64,000 bases of DNA from an uncultured Fodinibius sp. Its GTDB lineage: Bacteria; Bacteroidota; Rhodothermia; Balneolales; Balneolaceae. The notes below the pieces were generated by a model. The model did not search any database. It was not told the origin of the DNA and saw only the letters and a program-made list of their open reading frames with translations. Made by a program: the position numbers and the translations under genes. The stretch covers positions 849,665 to 913,664 of the forward strand of contig CAJXMJ010000002.1 in NCBI GenBank assembly GCA_913056455.1. The letters run 5' to 3'. Positions 35,125 through 44,338 of the stretch are shown piece by piece (position 1 is the first letter of the stretch; each line of letters starts with the position of its first letter).

Positions 35125-35781
35125 ATGTATCTTGTCAATAAAGAAAAGATAAATCGGTCGCTTTCGGCAAAAATCGTTGATGCACGCGTGGCCCAGGTAT
35201 TTAATACGTTTAAAGATGTACTTTTCACATCCTCTTTTGGTACCACTTCGGCTGTGTTGTTGCATCTGGTAAGTAGAATTAAGCCCGGTTGCCCGATTTA
35301 CTTTATTGATACCGGATACCATTTTGAAGAGACTATAGCTTATAAGGAACGCTTAACGCGCCTGCTCGATTTAAATGTGATTGATTTGCGTCCCGATCCG
35401 GCCCAACATGCTCATACATTTAAAGAGGAGCTTTGGGAAGAAGACCCCGATAAGTGTTGTGATATTAACAAGGTTGAACCTTTAGATCGGATTAAGGGGG
35501 ATTACAAGGTTTGGATGTCTGGACTTATTGGTTTTCAAAACAGACATCGCAATAGTTTGCCTATTATGGATGATGATAATGAACTCATAAAGTTCTATCC
35601 GCTTATTGACTGGAACTCATCCCTGGTAGAAGAATATATTGAAAGCCATGGTTTGCCCGAGCATCCGCTGAAAGAAAAAGGATTTCATTCAGTAGGATGT
35701 ACGCACTGTACTTCTAAGGGAGAGGGACGTGAAGGGCGTTGGAGTGATCTCTCAAAAACCGAATGTGGGTTGCATCGCTGA
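35125..35781 (+). CDS. cysH: Phosphoadenylyl/adenylyl-sulfate reductase CysH
   Basis: CysH reduces activated sulfate to sulfite for cysteine synthesis. The iron-sulfur pattern of the APS-type enzymes is present: the CC pair at 111-112 (DKCCDINKVEPL) and C192-x-x-C195 (VGCTHCTSKGEGREGRW). The catalytic cysteine is C214 in KTECGLH. The nucleotide-binding part has TSSFGTTSAV and IDTGYHFEET. The [4Fe-4S] cysteines suggest APS as substrate, although some such enzymes use both APS and PAPS. I start at the ATG at 35125; the frame extends 11 codons upstream to a TTG without homology. No other sulfate genes are adjacent. Confidence 0.92.
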   Translation: MYLVNKEKINRSLSAKIVDARVAQVFNTFKDVLFTSSFGTTSAVLLHLVSRIKPGCPIYFIDTGYHFEETIAYKERLTRLLDLNVIDLRPDPAQHAHTFKEELWEEDPDKCCDINKVEPLDRIKGDYKVWMSGLIGFQNRHRNSLPIMDDDNELIKFYPLIDWNSSLVEEYIESHGLPEHPLKEKGFHSVGCTHCTSKGEGREGRWSDLSKTECGLHR

Positions 35782-35797
35782 TGGATTAGAGATCTGA

Positions 35798-36157
35798 TTA
35801 GACGTCTTCTACTTCATAATCTATTTCCTGTTTTTGGGAGTTTTTGAGTAGCCATTTTTGGTACTCTTTATTCCCTTCCTGCTCGGAAAGCTGTAACGAA
35901 ATAATGCAGGGGCACTCATAGCTGTGCAGATCTTTGACGCGCTTGGTAAGATCTCTGACATTGTGATATGGAGTCTTTGCAATCAGTATAGCTTCGGTAT
36001 CTTCAACAATCTCCCCTTCCCAGCGATAGATAGTTTCCATGCCATCAATAATATTGACACAAGCTGCAAGGTTTTCTTTTACAAGCTTTTTACCGATTGA
36101 TTTAGCCTCTTGTTTATCTTTTGTAGTAATGTAAACCAAGCGAAGGTTATAAAACAT
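35798..36157 (-). CDS. cutA: CutA-type divalent-cation tolerance protein
   Basis: CutA is a small, very stable trimeric protein of ferredoxin-like fold, linked to copper tolerance in E. coli but of uncertain function elsewhere. The family pattern LVYITTKDKQEAKSIGKKLV, then LAACVNI, TIYRWEGEIVED and KTPYHNVRDLTKRV, and CPCII is complete. I start at the ATG at 36157, which gives 119 residues; an in-frame start 12 codons upstream gives an unrelated extension. It is convergent with cysH. Confidence 0.92.
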   Translation of the reverse strand: MFYNLRLVYITTKDKQEAKSIGKKLVKENLAACVNIIDGMETIYRWEGEIVEDTEAILIAKTPYHNVRDLTKRVKDLHSYECPCIISLQLSEQEGNKEYQKWLLKNSQKQEIDYEVEDV

Positions 36158-36342
36158 GGTTCGTGTCGTCAGGATTGGTGTTTGGGTGTACAATTGAAAA
36201 GTACAAAATTGAGACTATGACTCATAGCCCCATTACTAAAAAATTGAGTATTATTAGTGTTGATATCAGAGAAAAAAAGCCATATTTTTCGAGACTCTCA
36301 AAATCTGGCAAATGTAAATATTTGCTGGTTTATTGAGCATTT
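36158..36342. other. Intergenic region upstream of tRNA-Leu
   Basis: Together with the tRNA and the 55 bases after it, this makes a 324-base gap without a protein gene. AATATTTG at 36317-36324 is a one-mismatch -7 box placed 18 bases before the tRNA, the same distance as for tRNA-Phe; no good -33 box is seen. The remainder is AT-rich and otherwise featureless to me. Confidence 0.35.
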
Positions 36343-36426
36343 GCGAGAGTGGCGGAATTGGTAGACGCGCTAGATTTAGGATCTAGTGCCTTTTAAGGCG
36401 TGGGGGTTCGAGTCCCCCCTCTCGTA
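36343..36426 (+). tRNA. tRNA-Leu (anticodon TAG)
   Basis: An 84-nt class II tRNA with a long variable arm (TGCCTTTTAAGGCGT). The acceptor stem GCGAGAG pairs with CTCTCGT (one G-T pair). The D-arm TGGCGGAATTGGTAGACGC is typical of leucine tRNAs. The anticodon arm CTAGA-TTTAGGA-TCTAG gives anticodon TAG. The T-arm is GGGGG-TTCGAGT-CCCCC and the discriminator is A. CCA is not encoded. Confidence 0.97.
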
Positions 36427-36481
36427 CATACATTTTTATATCACTTTACCGTTCTAATAAAATACTATTTGGAGTAGTCCT

Positions 36482-37765
36482 GTGGAAATAACAGTCAATG
36501 ATATCACCTCGGTAGATAAAGAGTTAATTATTTCGGCCGATCGCGAAGATTTGGAGCCGAAGTTCAAAGAGGCTTATAAAAAATATAAAGGGCAGATTAA
36601 TATGCCGGGATTTCGTCCTGGAAAGGTGCCTACAAAGATTATTCGCAAACGTTTTGGAGACGAAATAGAGCAAGAAGAGGTCAGTAAATATGTTCAGGAG
36701 GTTTTTGAGAATGAGGTAGTCCCTGAATACGACCCTGTTGGCGAAAGCCAGATGTTAGAGCTGAACTGGGAAAATGATGAGCTTGAGGCAAAGTTTAAGA
36801 TAGGAGCTCGTCCTGAATTTGAACTGACTGATCTCAGTGAAATTGAAGTGGATCGTTTGGTCCACGACGTTACTGATGAAGAAGTAAAAGAAGAGCTCGA
36901 TCGCCAGTTGAAGCAACAAGGTAACTGGGAAGAAGTAGAAGAGGAAATTACTGAAGACAATCGCGTTACCGTTGATGCTATTCCATTGGAAGATGGAGAG
37001 CCCGACGAAGAGAATAAAACCGAAGAGACTATTGACTTGACCAAAGAGGAATCAGAGCAGTTTCGCGATGATCTCCTTGGCCATGAAGTGGGAGATGAGG
37101 TTGATGTTGAGATCGGACATGATGACCATACGCACAGTTTTAAACTGATTGTCAAAAAGGTTGAAAAGCTCCACAAGGCTGATTTGACTGATGAGTTTGC
37201 CAAGCAGGCCTCTGATGGAGAAGCCAAGAATGTGGATGAGTTTAGGAGCCTGATTAAAAGCAAGATTCAGAACTATTACGATCAGTCAGCCGACGATCTG
37301 TTTAAGAACGATATTATTGACTCGCTTGTTGATAAACATGACTTTGACGTTCCGGAAGTGTTTAAGAAACAGGTGCAAAATCAATACGTTGAGCGTGTAA
37401 AGCAGCAGTCTCAGGGACAGTTACCTCCTGATTTTGATGAAGATGAGTATAAGGAGAATATGGAAGATCGTGCGATCCGCGATGCTAAGTGGTTTTTCCT
37501 TAATGAGAAGCTGCAAGAAAAATTTGACGATATCGAGATAAAACCCGAAGATATAGACCAGCACTTAGAGGCTGAGGCTTCGCGTTATGGTATTGAGGTT
37601 GATCAGATGCGGAATATGTTTGCACAGAATCCGCAGCAGCTTGAGAGTTTGAGAAACAGTATTCGCGAAGACAAAGTGTTTGACAGGTTAAAAGATGAGG
37701 TTGAAATCAAAGAGATTGATAAAGAAACCTATCAAGAAAAACACGACGAAGATATTGAGGCATAG
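36482..37765 (+). CDS. tig: Trigger factor
   Basis: Trigger factor binds the ribosome at the exit tunnel and shelters new chains. The ribosome-binding signature GFRPGKVP is at 43-50. A divergent, acidic FKBP-like domain (about 150-245) and the helical substrate-binding C-domain follow. The length of 427 residues is normal, and the protein is very acidic, as in halophilic relatives. The start is a GTG at 36482, fitting the family N-terminus MEITV. clpP and clpX follow, the common tig-clpP-clpX order. Confidence 0.94.
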   Translation: MEITVNDITSVDKELIISADREDLEPKFKEAYKKYKGQINMPGFRPGKVPTKIIRKRFGDEIEQEEVSKYVQEVFENEVVPEYDPVGESQMLELNWENDELEAKFKIGARPEFELTDLSEIEVDRLVHDVTDEEVKEELDRQLKQQGNWEEVEEEITEDNRVTVDAIPLEDGEPDEENKTEETIDLTKEESEQFRDDLLGHEVGDEVDVEIGHDDHTHSFKLIVKKVEKLHKADLTDEFAKQASDGEAKNVDEFRSLIKSKIQNYYDQSADDLFKNDIIDSLVDKHDFDVPEVFKKQVQNQYVERVKQQSQGQLPPDFDEDEYKENMEDRAIRDAKWFFLNEKLQEKFDDIEIKPEDIDQHLEAEASRYGIEVDQMRNMFAQNPQQLESLRNSIREDKVFDRLKDEVEIKEIDKETYQEKHDEDIEA

Positions 37766-37813
37766 TGCCTAAAACACTAGTAATTGAACTAAACTATTAT
37801 TTCTGATTCACTT

Positions 37814-38470
37814 ATGGAAAAGCAACCATTATACGAAATGCCAAGCGATGCAGGGAACACAGATCGAATCCAGAATAACAATCTGGTGCCGATGGTCGTC
37901 GAAAAGACGGAACGCGGGGAGCGGGCTTTTGATATCTATTCACGCCTGCTTAAAGATCGTATTATCTTCTTGGGTACACCCGTAAATGATACAGTGGCAA
38001 GTTCTATTGTCGCACAAATGTTATTTCTTGAGTCAGAAGATCCCGAAAAGGATATCAATTTGTATATTAACAGTCCGGGAGGCGTTGTATCATCAGGTTT
38101 TGCCATCTATGATACTATGCAGTATGTTAAATGTGATGTTTCTACTACCTGTGTAGGCATGGCAGCATCCATGGGTGCTCTGCTGTTAGCAGGTGGAGCA
38201 GCAGGTAAGCGTAACCTATTACCGAATTCCCGTGTTATGATTCACCAGCCGTTAGGCGGGGTGCGGGGTCAAGCCAGTGATATCGAGATTGAGGCACAGG
38301 AGATTTTGCGTATCAAAAAACTGATCAGTGAAGTTCTTGCTGAACACAGTGGTAAATCAGTGGATCAGGTTATGGAAGATACTGACCGTAATAAATGGAT
38401 GGCCGCTGAAGAAGCAAAAGAGTACGGTTTGATTGATAACATTATGAAGCGAAACAAAAAAGAAGAGTAA
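37814..38470 (+). CDS. clpP: ATP-dependent Clp protease proteolytic subunit ClpP
   Basis: ClpP forms the tetradecameric proteolytic chamber used by ClpX. The catalytic serine is S119 ([11 protein letters not shown]) and the histidine H144 (VMIHQPLGG); the aspartate is in the EDTDRNKWM segment. A short N-terminal propeptide-like stretch of about 20 residues precedes the mature fold. Length (218) is typical. It lies 48 bases after tig and 25 bases before clpX. Confidence 0.96.
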   Translation: MEKQPLYEMPSDAGNTDRIQNNNLVPMVVEKTERGERAFDIYSRLLKDRIIFLGTPVNDTVASSIVAQMLFLESEDPEKDINLYINSPGGVVSSGFAIYDTMQYVKCDVSTTCVGMAASMGALLLAGGAAGKRNLLPNSRVMIHQPLGGVRGQASDIEIEAQEILRIKKLISEVLAEHSGKSVDQVMEDTDRNKWMAAEEAKEYGLIDNIMKRNKKEE

Positions 38471-38495
38471 GTTTAAAGAATTCAGTTAGAGGACA

Positions 38496-39758
38496 ATGAG
38501 CGACCAAGAAAATAACAACGAAAAAACAATTCACTGTTCGTTTTGTGGACGATCAAGCCATGAGGTAAACAGCATGGTCGCCGGCCCTAACGATGTATAC
38601 ATCTGTGATCGGTGTGTGGCGGATGCCTCCGGAATTGTTAAAAGTGATCTGGCTTCCATGTCGGAAAAGCGGGAAAAGAACTATAAGCCGCTGTTAAAGC
38701 CAGCCGAGATAAAATCCCGACTTGATGAGTATGTCATCGGGCAGGAAGAAGCAAAAAAAACACTTTCGGTAGCAGTCTATAATCACTATAAGCGTATCAG
38801 TTCGGAATTAGGTGATGATTTTGATGATACCGAAGTAGAAAAAAGCAATATTATGCTACTCGGCCCCACCGGTTGTGGGAAGACCCTATTAGCACGCACC
38901 ATGGCCGATATTATCGATGTGCCCTTTACTATTGCTGATGCAACGGTACTTACCGAAGCGGGTTATGTGGGAGAAGATGTGGAAAGCATCCTATCAAGCC
39001 TGTTGCAGGCCTCTGATTATGACGTAGAGCAAGCTAAACGTGGTATTGTTTATATTGATGAAGTCGACAAGGTGGCCCGCAAAAGTGATAACCCATCGAT
39101 AACGCGCGATGTTTCAGGTGAAGGAGTGCAACAGGCACTCCTTAAGATCTTAGAAGGAACAGTAGCAAATATTCCCCCCAAAGGTGGACGTAAGCATCCA
39201 GAGCAGAGTTTTATACAGGTTGATACTTCGAATATCTTGTTTATTTGCGGTGGTGCTTTTAGTGGACTGGAAGAGATTATAGCTAAGCGACTGTCGGTAA
39301 GTTCTCTTGGATTCCATTCTGAAGATCAGGTAACATTTGATAAGGATGATCCCGATATTTTTACCCATGTTGAAGCGCAAGATCTACAGCGTTATGGTTT
39401 GATCCCGGAGTTGATAGGTCGTTTGCCTGTAATTTCAGGGTTACACCAGCTGGATGAAGACGCGATGATTAAAATTCTGGTACAGCCCAAAAATGCACTC
39501 GTAAAGCAATATAAAAAGCTTTTCCAGATGGAAGGTGTTGAGCTCGTATTCGAAGAGGAAGCACTTGAAATTATTGTTGAAAAAGCTCTTGAACGCGGTA
39601 CCGGTGCACGTGGGCTACGATCCATTATGGAGAAGTCCATGCTGGATATCATGTATACCCTGCCATCTATGGATAATATTGAACGATGTGTTATTACACG
39701 CGAGACGGTTTTGGATGAGGCACCGCCAGTTTATGAAAAGCGAAAAGCTTCTGCTTAG
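38496..39758 (+). CDS. clpX: ATP-dependent Clp protease ATP-binding subunit ClpX
   Basis: ClpX unfolds substrates and feeds them to ClpP. The N-terminal zinc domain has C14, C17 (CSFCGR) and C37, C40 (CDRC). The AAA+ core has Walker A GPTGCGKT and Walker B VYIDEVDK. The pore loop (GYVGEDV) and the sensor II end ([10 protein letters not shown]) are in place. It is the last gene of the tig-clpP-clpX run; a strong terminator follows. Confidence 0.97.
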   Translation: MSDQENNNEKTIHCSFCGRSSHEVNSMVAGPNDVYICDRCVADASGIVKSDLASMSEKREKNYKPLLKPAEIKSRLDEYVIGQEEAKKTLSVAVYNHYKRISSELGDDFDDTEVEKSNIMLLGPTGCGKTLLARTMADIIDVPFTIADATVLTEAGYVGEDVESILSSLLQASDYDVEQAKRGIVYIDEVDKVARKSDNPSITRDVSGEGVQQALLKILEGTVANIPPKGGRKHPEQSFIQVDTSNILFICGGAFSGLEEIIAKRLSVSSLGFHSEDQVTFDKDDPDIFTHVEAQDLQRYGLIPELIGRLPVISGLHQLDEDAMIKILVQPKNALVKQYKKLFQMEGVELVFEEEALEIIVEKALERGTGARGLRSIMEKSMLDIMYTLPSMDNIERCVITRETVLDEAPPVYEKRKASA

Positions 39759-39780
39759 AAAATAGATAAAAAAGTTTCTG

Positions 39781-39812
39781 AAGGCATCATCGATTCGGTG
39801 ATGCCTTTTTTA
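39781..39812 (+). terminator. Intrinsic terminator after clpX
   Basis: Stem AAGGCATCA/TGATGCCTT (39781-39789 with 39799-39807) is followed by a run of T, 22 bases past the clpX stop. Confidence 0.9.
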
Positions 39813-39869
39813 TTTTGTAAAATATACCTGTATGTATTTTATGAGGTTATATATTCTATCTTTATTGGT

Positions 39870-41195
39870 ATGAGAATCCAACTTACATCCAACAGAATAA
39901 ATATTGTTTTAGTGGGATTTCTTATTCTGCTAGGAATTGGTTCATTTGCTTATAATCAATATTTGGTCAATAGAATTCTTACCCAAGAGCGCTCAGGGAT
40001 TGAGTTATGGGCAAAAGCTATAGAATATACTGGGAATCCCACCCAAGAAGAGATTAGTCAGAATCTATTGGCTGCTTCCAATTATCTTAGGACCAATGCG
40101 AGTGCTGCAGTCCCAGATAGTGTGATACAGATGATTGAAGAGGCTGAAGCCGATCGTACCTCCCAAACATTCGTTACGCAAGAAATTGTATTAAGTGAGG
40201 CGCGTTTTCAGGTTCCCCGTATTATTGTTGATGAACGGGGAGAGATTATTTTTGCCAACCATGTTGATGAACCCTTAAATCAGGATCTTATTGATCGATT
40301 TGCCGAGATTAATGATCCCATCGAAATTAAATTAGGTAATGATGAGTATTCTCAGACCCAGTATGTGTATTATGGCGAAAGTCCGACCGTGCGGTATCTT
40401 CGATACTTTCCGTATATACAACTTAGTTTATTAGCGGTATTGCTCGGTATTGGCTATGTCAGTTATCGTGCGATTGCACGGTCGGAACAATCAAACCTAT
40501 GGGTGGGAATGACTAAGGAGGCTGCTCATCAATTGGGGACGCCTCTGTCCAGTTTATATGGATGGGTGGAGTTGCTCCGCGAAGAAAAGGATGATGATTT
40601 TACACAGCGAATATGTGGTGAGCTTGAAAATGACATCAGTCGATTACGGGGGGTAGCTGAACGATTTAATAAAATTGGCTCGGAGCCAGAGTTAAATACT
40701 GAAAAGCTGAATCCAATTTTGGAAGAAGTTGTCAATTATATGGAGCAGCGGCTACCCCAATTGGGTAAAAATGTTGATGTAGTTCGCCATCTGGATTCCA
40801 GTGTTCGTGCTAAGGTTAATCCGGACCTCTTCCAATGGGCGCTTGAAAACCTGATTAAAAATGCGATGGATGCTATCAAAACGAATACTACAAAGTCGTA
40901 TGTCTCAGTGAAGCTGGAGCGGGTAGAAAATGAGGTGTTTATTGATATTACTGACTCGGGGGTAGGTATTGAAAAGAAATACCAAGGGGAGGTTTTCAAA
41001 CCGGGATATAGCACTAAAAAACGGGGTTGGGGATTAGGACTAAGTCTGACAAAACGAATTATTGAGGAATATCACAACGGGAAACTGATTATCCATAAGT
41101 CAGAGTTGGGAGAGGGAACTACGATGCGTATTATATTAAAGGCAGTTGAAAAGCCGGTATCGTCAGAAGATGACGAAAAAGTGGCGAGAGCATAG
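39870..41195 (+). CDS. Membrane sensor histidine kinase
   Basis: A 441-residue sensor kinase. Two membrane segments (about 11-30 and 181-201) enclose an extracytoplasmic sensor of some 150 residues with no family I recognise. No HAMP domain is present. The H-box AAHQLGTPLSSLYGW holds the phosphorylated H220, and the ATPase domain shows NLIKNAMDAI, DSGVGI and GWGLGLSL. The HQLGTP form of the H-box is usual in Bacteroidota. I chose the ATG at 39870 because earlier starts would lie in the clpX terminator. No response regulator is adjacent, so this is an orphan kinase; PorX or the CheY-like protein at 12.7 kb could be partners, but that is a guess. Confidence 0.9.
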   Translation: MRIQLTSNRINIVLVGFLILLGIGSFAYNQYLVNRILTQERSGIELWAKAIEYTGNPTQEEISQNLLAASNYLRTNASAAVPDSVIQMIEEAEADRTSQTFVTQEIVLSEARFQVPRIIVDERGEIIFANHVDEPLNQDLIDRFAEINDPIEIKLGNDEYSQTQYVYYGESPTVRYLRYFPYIQLSLLAVLLGIGYVSYRAIARSEQSNLWVGMTKEAAHQLGTPLSSLYGWVELLREEKDDDFTQRICGELENDISRLRGVAERFNKIGSEPELNTEKLNPILEEVVNYMEQRLPQLGKNVDVVRHLDSSVRAKVNPDLFQWALENLIKNAMDAIKTNTTKSYVSVKLERVENEVFIDITDSGVGIEKKYQGEVFKPGYSTKKRGWGLGLSLTKRIIEEYHNGKLIIHKSELGEGTTMRIILKAVEKPVSSEDDEKVARA

Positions 41196-41208
41196 CGGAT
41201 AAATGGTA

Positions 41209-41784
41209 TTAGTCCTCTTTATAGCCCCGTTTTTCGGCGTATTCCTTGAGTTGAGCCTTCAGAAGGTTTCGTCCGCGGTGTAGACGTGATCGGATGGTAC
41301 CGATCGGGACATCCAGCATATTGGCAATTTCTTCGTACGTAAAGCCTTCCACATCACAAAGTAATACTACAGTTCGAAAATCTTCCGGCAGTTCCTCCAG
41401 TGCCTGAGAAATATCATCGTCAACGAGTTCACGAAACATTTTATCCTCAAGATCAGAGGTGTCTGTGCGGTCGGCCCGGATTGTTTCGTAAAACTCCGAA
41501 ACTTCGTCATAATCAACCTGGTTGGGCTGCTTCGACTGTTTTCGGTAATTGTTTATATAGGAGTTTTTGAGGATACGGAATAACCATGCCTTGGCATTCG
41601 TACCTTTTTCGTAACTGCTAAAAAAGCGGAACGCTTTTACAATAGTATCTTGTACAAGATCCTCAGCATCACTTGGGTCAGAAGTGAGGCGAAGGGCAAA
41701 GTTATACATAGCATCCAAATGAGGAACAATTTCTTCCTCAAAATCCTCCTGTTTTTGGATCTCCTCTTTTGTAAGTTCGGCCAT
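41209..41784 (-). CDS. ECF-type RNA polymerase sigma factor
   Basis: A group 4 sigma-70 factor of 191 residues. Region 2 (SDAEDLVQDTIVKAFRFF, AWLFRILKNSYINNYRK) and region 4 (ALEELPEDFRTVVLL, YEEIANMLDVPIGTIRSRL) are complete. No anti-sigma gene is adjacent, so its control must come from elsewhere. The upstream leader (41793-41862) has several overlapping inverted and direct repeats that could be its own control site. It is convergent with the histidine kinase gene (13-base gap). Confidence 0.93.
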   Translation of the reverse strand: MAELTKEEIQKQEDFEEEIVPHLDAMYNFALRLTSDPSDAEDLVQDTIVKAFRFFSSYEKGTNAKAWLFRILKNSYINNYRKQSKQPNQVDYDEVSEFYETIRADRTDTSDLEDKMFRELVDDDISQALEELPEDFRTVVLLCDVEGFTYEEIANMLDVPIGTIRSRLHRGRNLLKAQLKEYAEKRGYKED

Positions 41785-41792
41785 CCCGATAG

Positions 41793-41862
41793 CTTAACTG
41801 TTGATGGTTAAGTCAGTATTATTCAAATAATGTAACAAGTCAGTGTTACTTAAGAGTAACAC
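41793..41862. promoter_or_regulatory. Cluster of inverted and direct repeats upstream of the ECF sigma gene
   Basis: Within 70 bases ahead of the sigma start codon lie CTTAAC/GTTAAG (41793-41812), a direct repeat AGTCAGTRTTA at 41811 and 41838 (27 bases apart), and a perfect 8-bp inverted repeat GTGTTACT-TAAG-AGTAACAC (41843-41862) that also pairs with TGTAACA at 41831. The alternating GTAAC arms could form competing hairpins in the leader RNA or bind a dimeric regulator. Which of these occurs is unknown. Confidence 0.45.
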
Positions 41863-42044
41863 ACTCAAATTAATAGCACTTTCCTCTAAATTGAAATATA
41901 ACAAATCTTATGATATCAATTATGGTTTTAAAACGTTAATTGTTTTAGCTGATATACCTTATAGATAGTTTGTATAAATGTTCTTATGGTCTATCAGTTA
42001 AACACAGATGTTTTTCACTTTTAGTTTCTTACGAAATAAAGTTA

Positions 42045-42773
42045 CTAATAGACGATAACCATTAGATCATAGATGGCATGTGTCCATGCTGCCATGCCAA
42101 ACCCACGCCATAGATAGATAGCGTTTAACGCCAGTCCAAACAAGAAACGAAATAAAAATGAACCCAATGTAAAGGGATCACCGAAAGCGCCCACATAGTG
42201 AACTAAACTGAAAATTACGGCGGCTAAAAGTATTGCAGAGGCAAAAGCAACGGATTGTTTGGAAAAAATTTTATTAAAAATAAAAAGCAGGATTGATACT
42301 AATATGACCCGAAAAAATAATTCTTCGTATAAACCTGCTCCCAGTGAGAGAGCTAACTGTTGTAACATAGTTAATTTCTCGATGGGAGATGATTGAACTA
42401 TTTGCAACAATCCACTTACCGTAGTATTAATTAAAAGAGCCAGAAAAAAAGCGTAAAAAGAGGCTTCGATAAGCATGGTGAAGAAGTAGCCCATCTTCAA
42501 CGAAGATAACTTCTTCCGTTCGCGATAGAGGACAAAAATACCAGCGAGTGCTACTAGAATAAGGGTAATTGAGAGTACGTCTTGACCAATGTATGAGAAC
42601 AGTGTTTTTATCCATACATCAACAGAGATACGAACGACTTGCTCTGAATCAGGTTGTGCTAAAAAGATGAGCACTTCGTACAGTAGAAGCAATGGAAGGC
42701 TGATTAAATAGCTGTACAGAAGCGTATTTGTGGATGAAAAGTAATGTTTGATTGACTGTCGTATGTTGCTCAT
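42045..42773 (-). CDS. CPBP-family intramembrane glutamic endopeptidase
   Basis: A 242-residue integral membrane protein with about seven helices and the CPBP (CAAX prenyl protease 2 / Abi) motifs: EELFFR, then SLVHYVG, then the third histidine in AAWTHAIYDL. These residues form the metal-free glutamate/histidine active site inside the membrane. Bacterial members act in bacteriocin immunity, signal cleavage or unknown tasks. It is the last gene of a minus-strand unit; its ATG overlaps the stop of the LysM gene (ATGA). Confidence 0.9.
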   Translation of the reverse strand: MSNIRQSIKHYFSSTNTLLYSYLISLPLLLLYEVLIFLAQPDSEQVVRISVDVWIKTLFSYIGQDVLSITLILVALAGIFVLYRERKKLSSLKMGYFFTMLIEASFYAFFLALLINTTVSGLLQIVQSSPIEKLTMLQQLALSLGAGLYEELFFRVILVSILLFIFNKIFSKQSVAFASAILLAAVIFSLVHYVGAFGDPFTLGSFLFRFLFGLALNAIYLWRGFGMAAWTHAIYDLMVIVY

Positions 42774-43882
42774 TGATTTTGATAAATAGTGACGGTAGGT
42801 AGATTGCTACTAAAGTTCAGCGTTCTCCAGGCTGCAGATGATAACTTGAGGCCATTCCCCGAATGTCGGTCATTAATACGAACATACGCGCCTCGATTAT
42901 TGTCGTTATTTTCAATATAAATAATTGATCCGAGCGAAATATTTGAATGTGCTGCTGTTAAATCATTTGGGTTGTAAAGCTCTCCATTCGTAGTAGGATT
43001 ACCACGCTCACTTTTACCGTATTGGGATACCGGTGTAGATCCCAAATCCTGCATACTTGAACTTTTCAAGTATGGGTTTTTGTATGTTCTGGTTGGAGGA
43101 GCTAAAACGGTGACCTCATTTCCTTCTTCGAAACGGTTTTTTTCAACCGAGGGGTTTAATGCTCGAAATTCCTGTTCATCCATACGGAATTTGTTGAGTA
43201 AGTCTTGCAGTGACTTTGTATTTCCGCTTACGGTATGAACCATGAATTTACCCTGCGGGGATGATTCAATGTCATTGTCAGCAACAGAGGGTGGTGGCGC
43301 TGGTTTGCTACGAACGGTTAGTTGTTGTCCCACCCGGATGGTATTGGATGTCAGATTATTAAGAGACTTAAGTCCTTCAACAGTCATATCATGCTGTTTG
43401 GCAATCTTATAGAGGGAATCACCGCTTTTAACGGTATAATAGCTGTTGCGCTGCGCTTCCTTTTTTACGACCAGTGACTGTTGTTCTTGGTTGTTAGATT
43501 CAGACGGGTAGATCGTTAATTCCTGTCCCACCTGAAGGTTATTATTTGAAAGGTTGTTCCAACTTTTGATTTCGGCAATACTTACATTGTACTGCTTGGA
43601 TATGGAAAAAAGGGTTTCTTGTCGCTGTACAGTATGAGTGATGGCAGAATCAGATGAAGGGGTGCTAACAAGCAGTGTTTGCCCGACTGATAGCTCATTA
43701 CCGCGCAGATTATTCCATTCCCTGATTTGCTCTACTTCAATATCGTATTGTTGAGCAATACTGAATAGTGTTTCGCCTTGCTTTACAGTATGTGTTTGAC
43801 TTTGAGCAACGGTGAGTGTTGTAAGCCCAACCAATAAAATAAAAAGGAGTACTAATATTTTATACGGTTTTATCATCCTCAT
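42770..43882 (-). CDS. Exported LysM protein with RlpA-like double-psi barrel
   Basis: A cell-wall protein with a signal peptide (about residues 1-26) and three LysM domains (HTVKQGETLFSIAQQYD, HTVQRQETLFSISKQYN, YTVKSGDSLYKIAKQHD), then a weaker fourth LysM-like segment. The C-terminus is a double-psi beta-barrel of RlpA type, with NGELYNPNDLTAAHSN, VRINDR and LKLSSAAW. RlpA is a lytic transglycosylase on stripped glycan strands; the conserved histidine and aspartate are present. The TTSNTI-type Asn-rich stretches are ordinary linkers. It overlaps its neighbours on both sides by 1 to 4 bases, so it is translationally coupled to the TPR and CPBP genes. Confidence 0.9.
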   Translation of the reverse strand: MRMIKPYKILVLLFILLVGLTTLTVAQSQTHTVKQGETLFSIAQQYDIEVEQIREWNNLRGNELSVGQTLLVSTPSSDSAITHTVQRQETLFSISKQYNVSIAEIKSWNNLSNNNLQVGQELTIYPSESNNQEQQSLVVKKEAQRNSYYTVKSGDSLYKIAKQHDMTVEGLKSLNNLTSNTIRVGQQLTVRSKPAPPPSVADNDIESSPQGKFMVHTVSGNTKSLQDLLNKFRMDEQEFRALNPSVEKNRFEEGNEVTVLAPPTRTYKNPYLKSSSMQDLGSTPVSQYGKSERGNPTTNGELYNPNDLTAAHSNISLGSIIYIENNDNNRGAYVRINDRHSGNGLKLSSAAWRTLNFSSNLPTVTIYQNQ

Positions 43883-44229
43883 CAGCTCGATTGTTCTTCT
43901 ATTTCTATTTCAAGTTGTTGCAGTGCTTCTCGCAATTCTTTTTTTGTGCGTTGTTCATCCTGTTCATCAGCAATTATTATTCCTTTTTGATACAGGTTTT
44001 GGGCATCATCTAGTCGATCCAGAGATTCATATAATTTGCCCAGATGATAATAAACACCAACATAGTCGGGATCGCTCGACAGAATATCTTCGAATAAGAT
44101 ACGTGCCTTTTTAAACTCTCCCTCTTTGCGGAACTCCAGTGCTAGGGCGAACTTTGAAAAAGAGTCACCGGGATTATTTTTTATCTGCCGGGCCAGCTGT
44201 TTAATTTTTGACTGTTGGTTAGAACTCAT
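43882..44229 (-). CDS. Small TPR protein
   Basis: A 115-residue soluble protein made of about two tetratricopeptide repeats (FSKFALALEFRKEGEFKKAR, then VYYHLGKLYESLDRLDDAQ), with an acidic coiled C-terminus. It has no signal peptide. TPR repeats bind other proteins. The stop codon shares one base with the LysM gene start (TGATG), pointing to coupled translation and a possible joint role in envelope biology. Confidence 0.82.
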   Translation of the reverse strand: MSSNQQSKIKQLARQIKNNPGDSFSKFALALEFRKEGEFKKARILFEDILSSDPDYVGVYYHLGKLYESLDRLDDAQNLYQKGIIIADEQDEQRTKKELREALQQLEIEIEEQSS

Positions 44230-44338
44230 AACGTATTACGCTAACGTTAAAGTTGTACGAGGTATTTTATGTTCCGGTAAAAAGATACAGAAATTGGGAG
44301 AAGATCTGTTACTCAACATATAGGTTCTCCACTAATAT

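Noticed and set aside
36694-37263. Minus-strand 189-codon frame opposite tig
   Set aside because: Low-complexity serine-rich translation caused by the Glu/Asp-rich trigger factor on the other strand.
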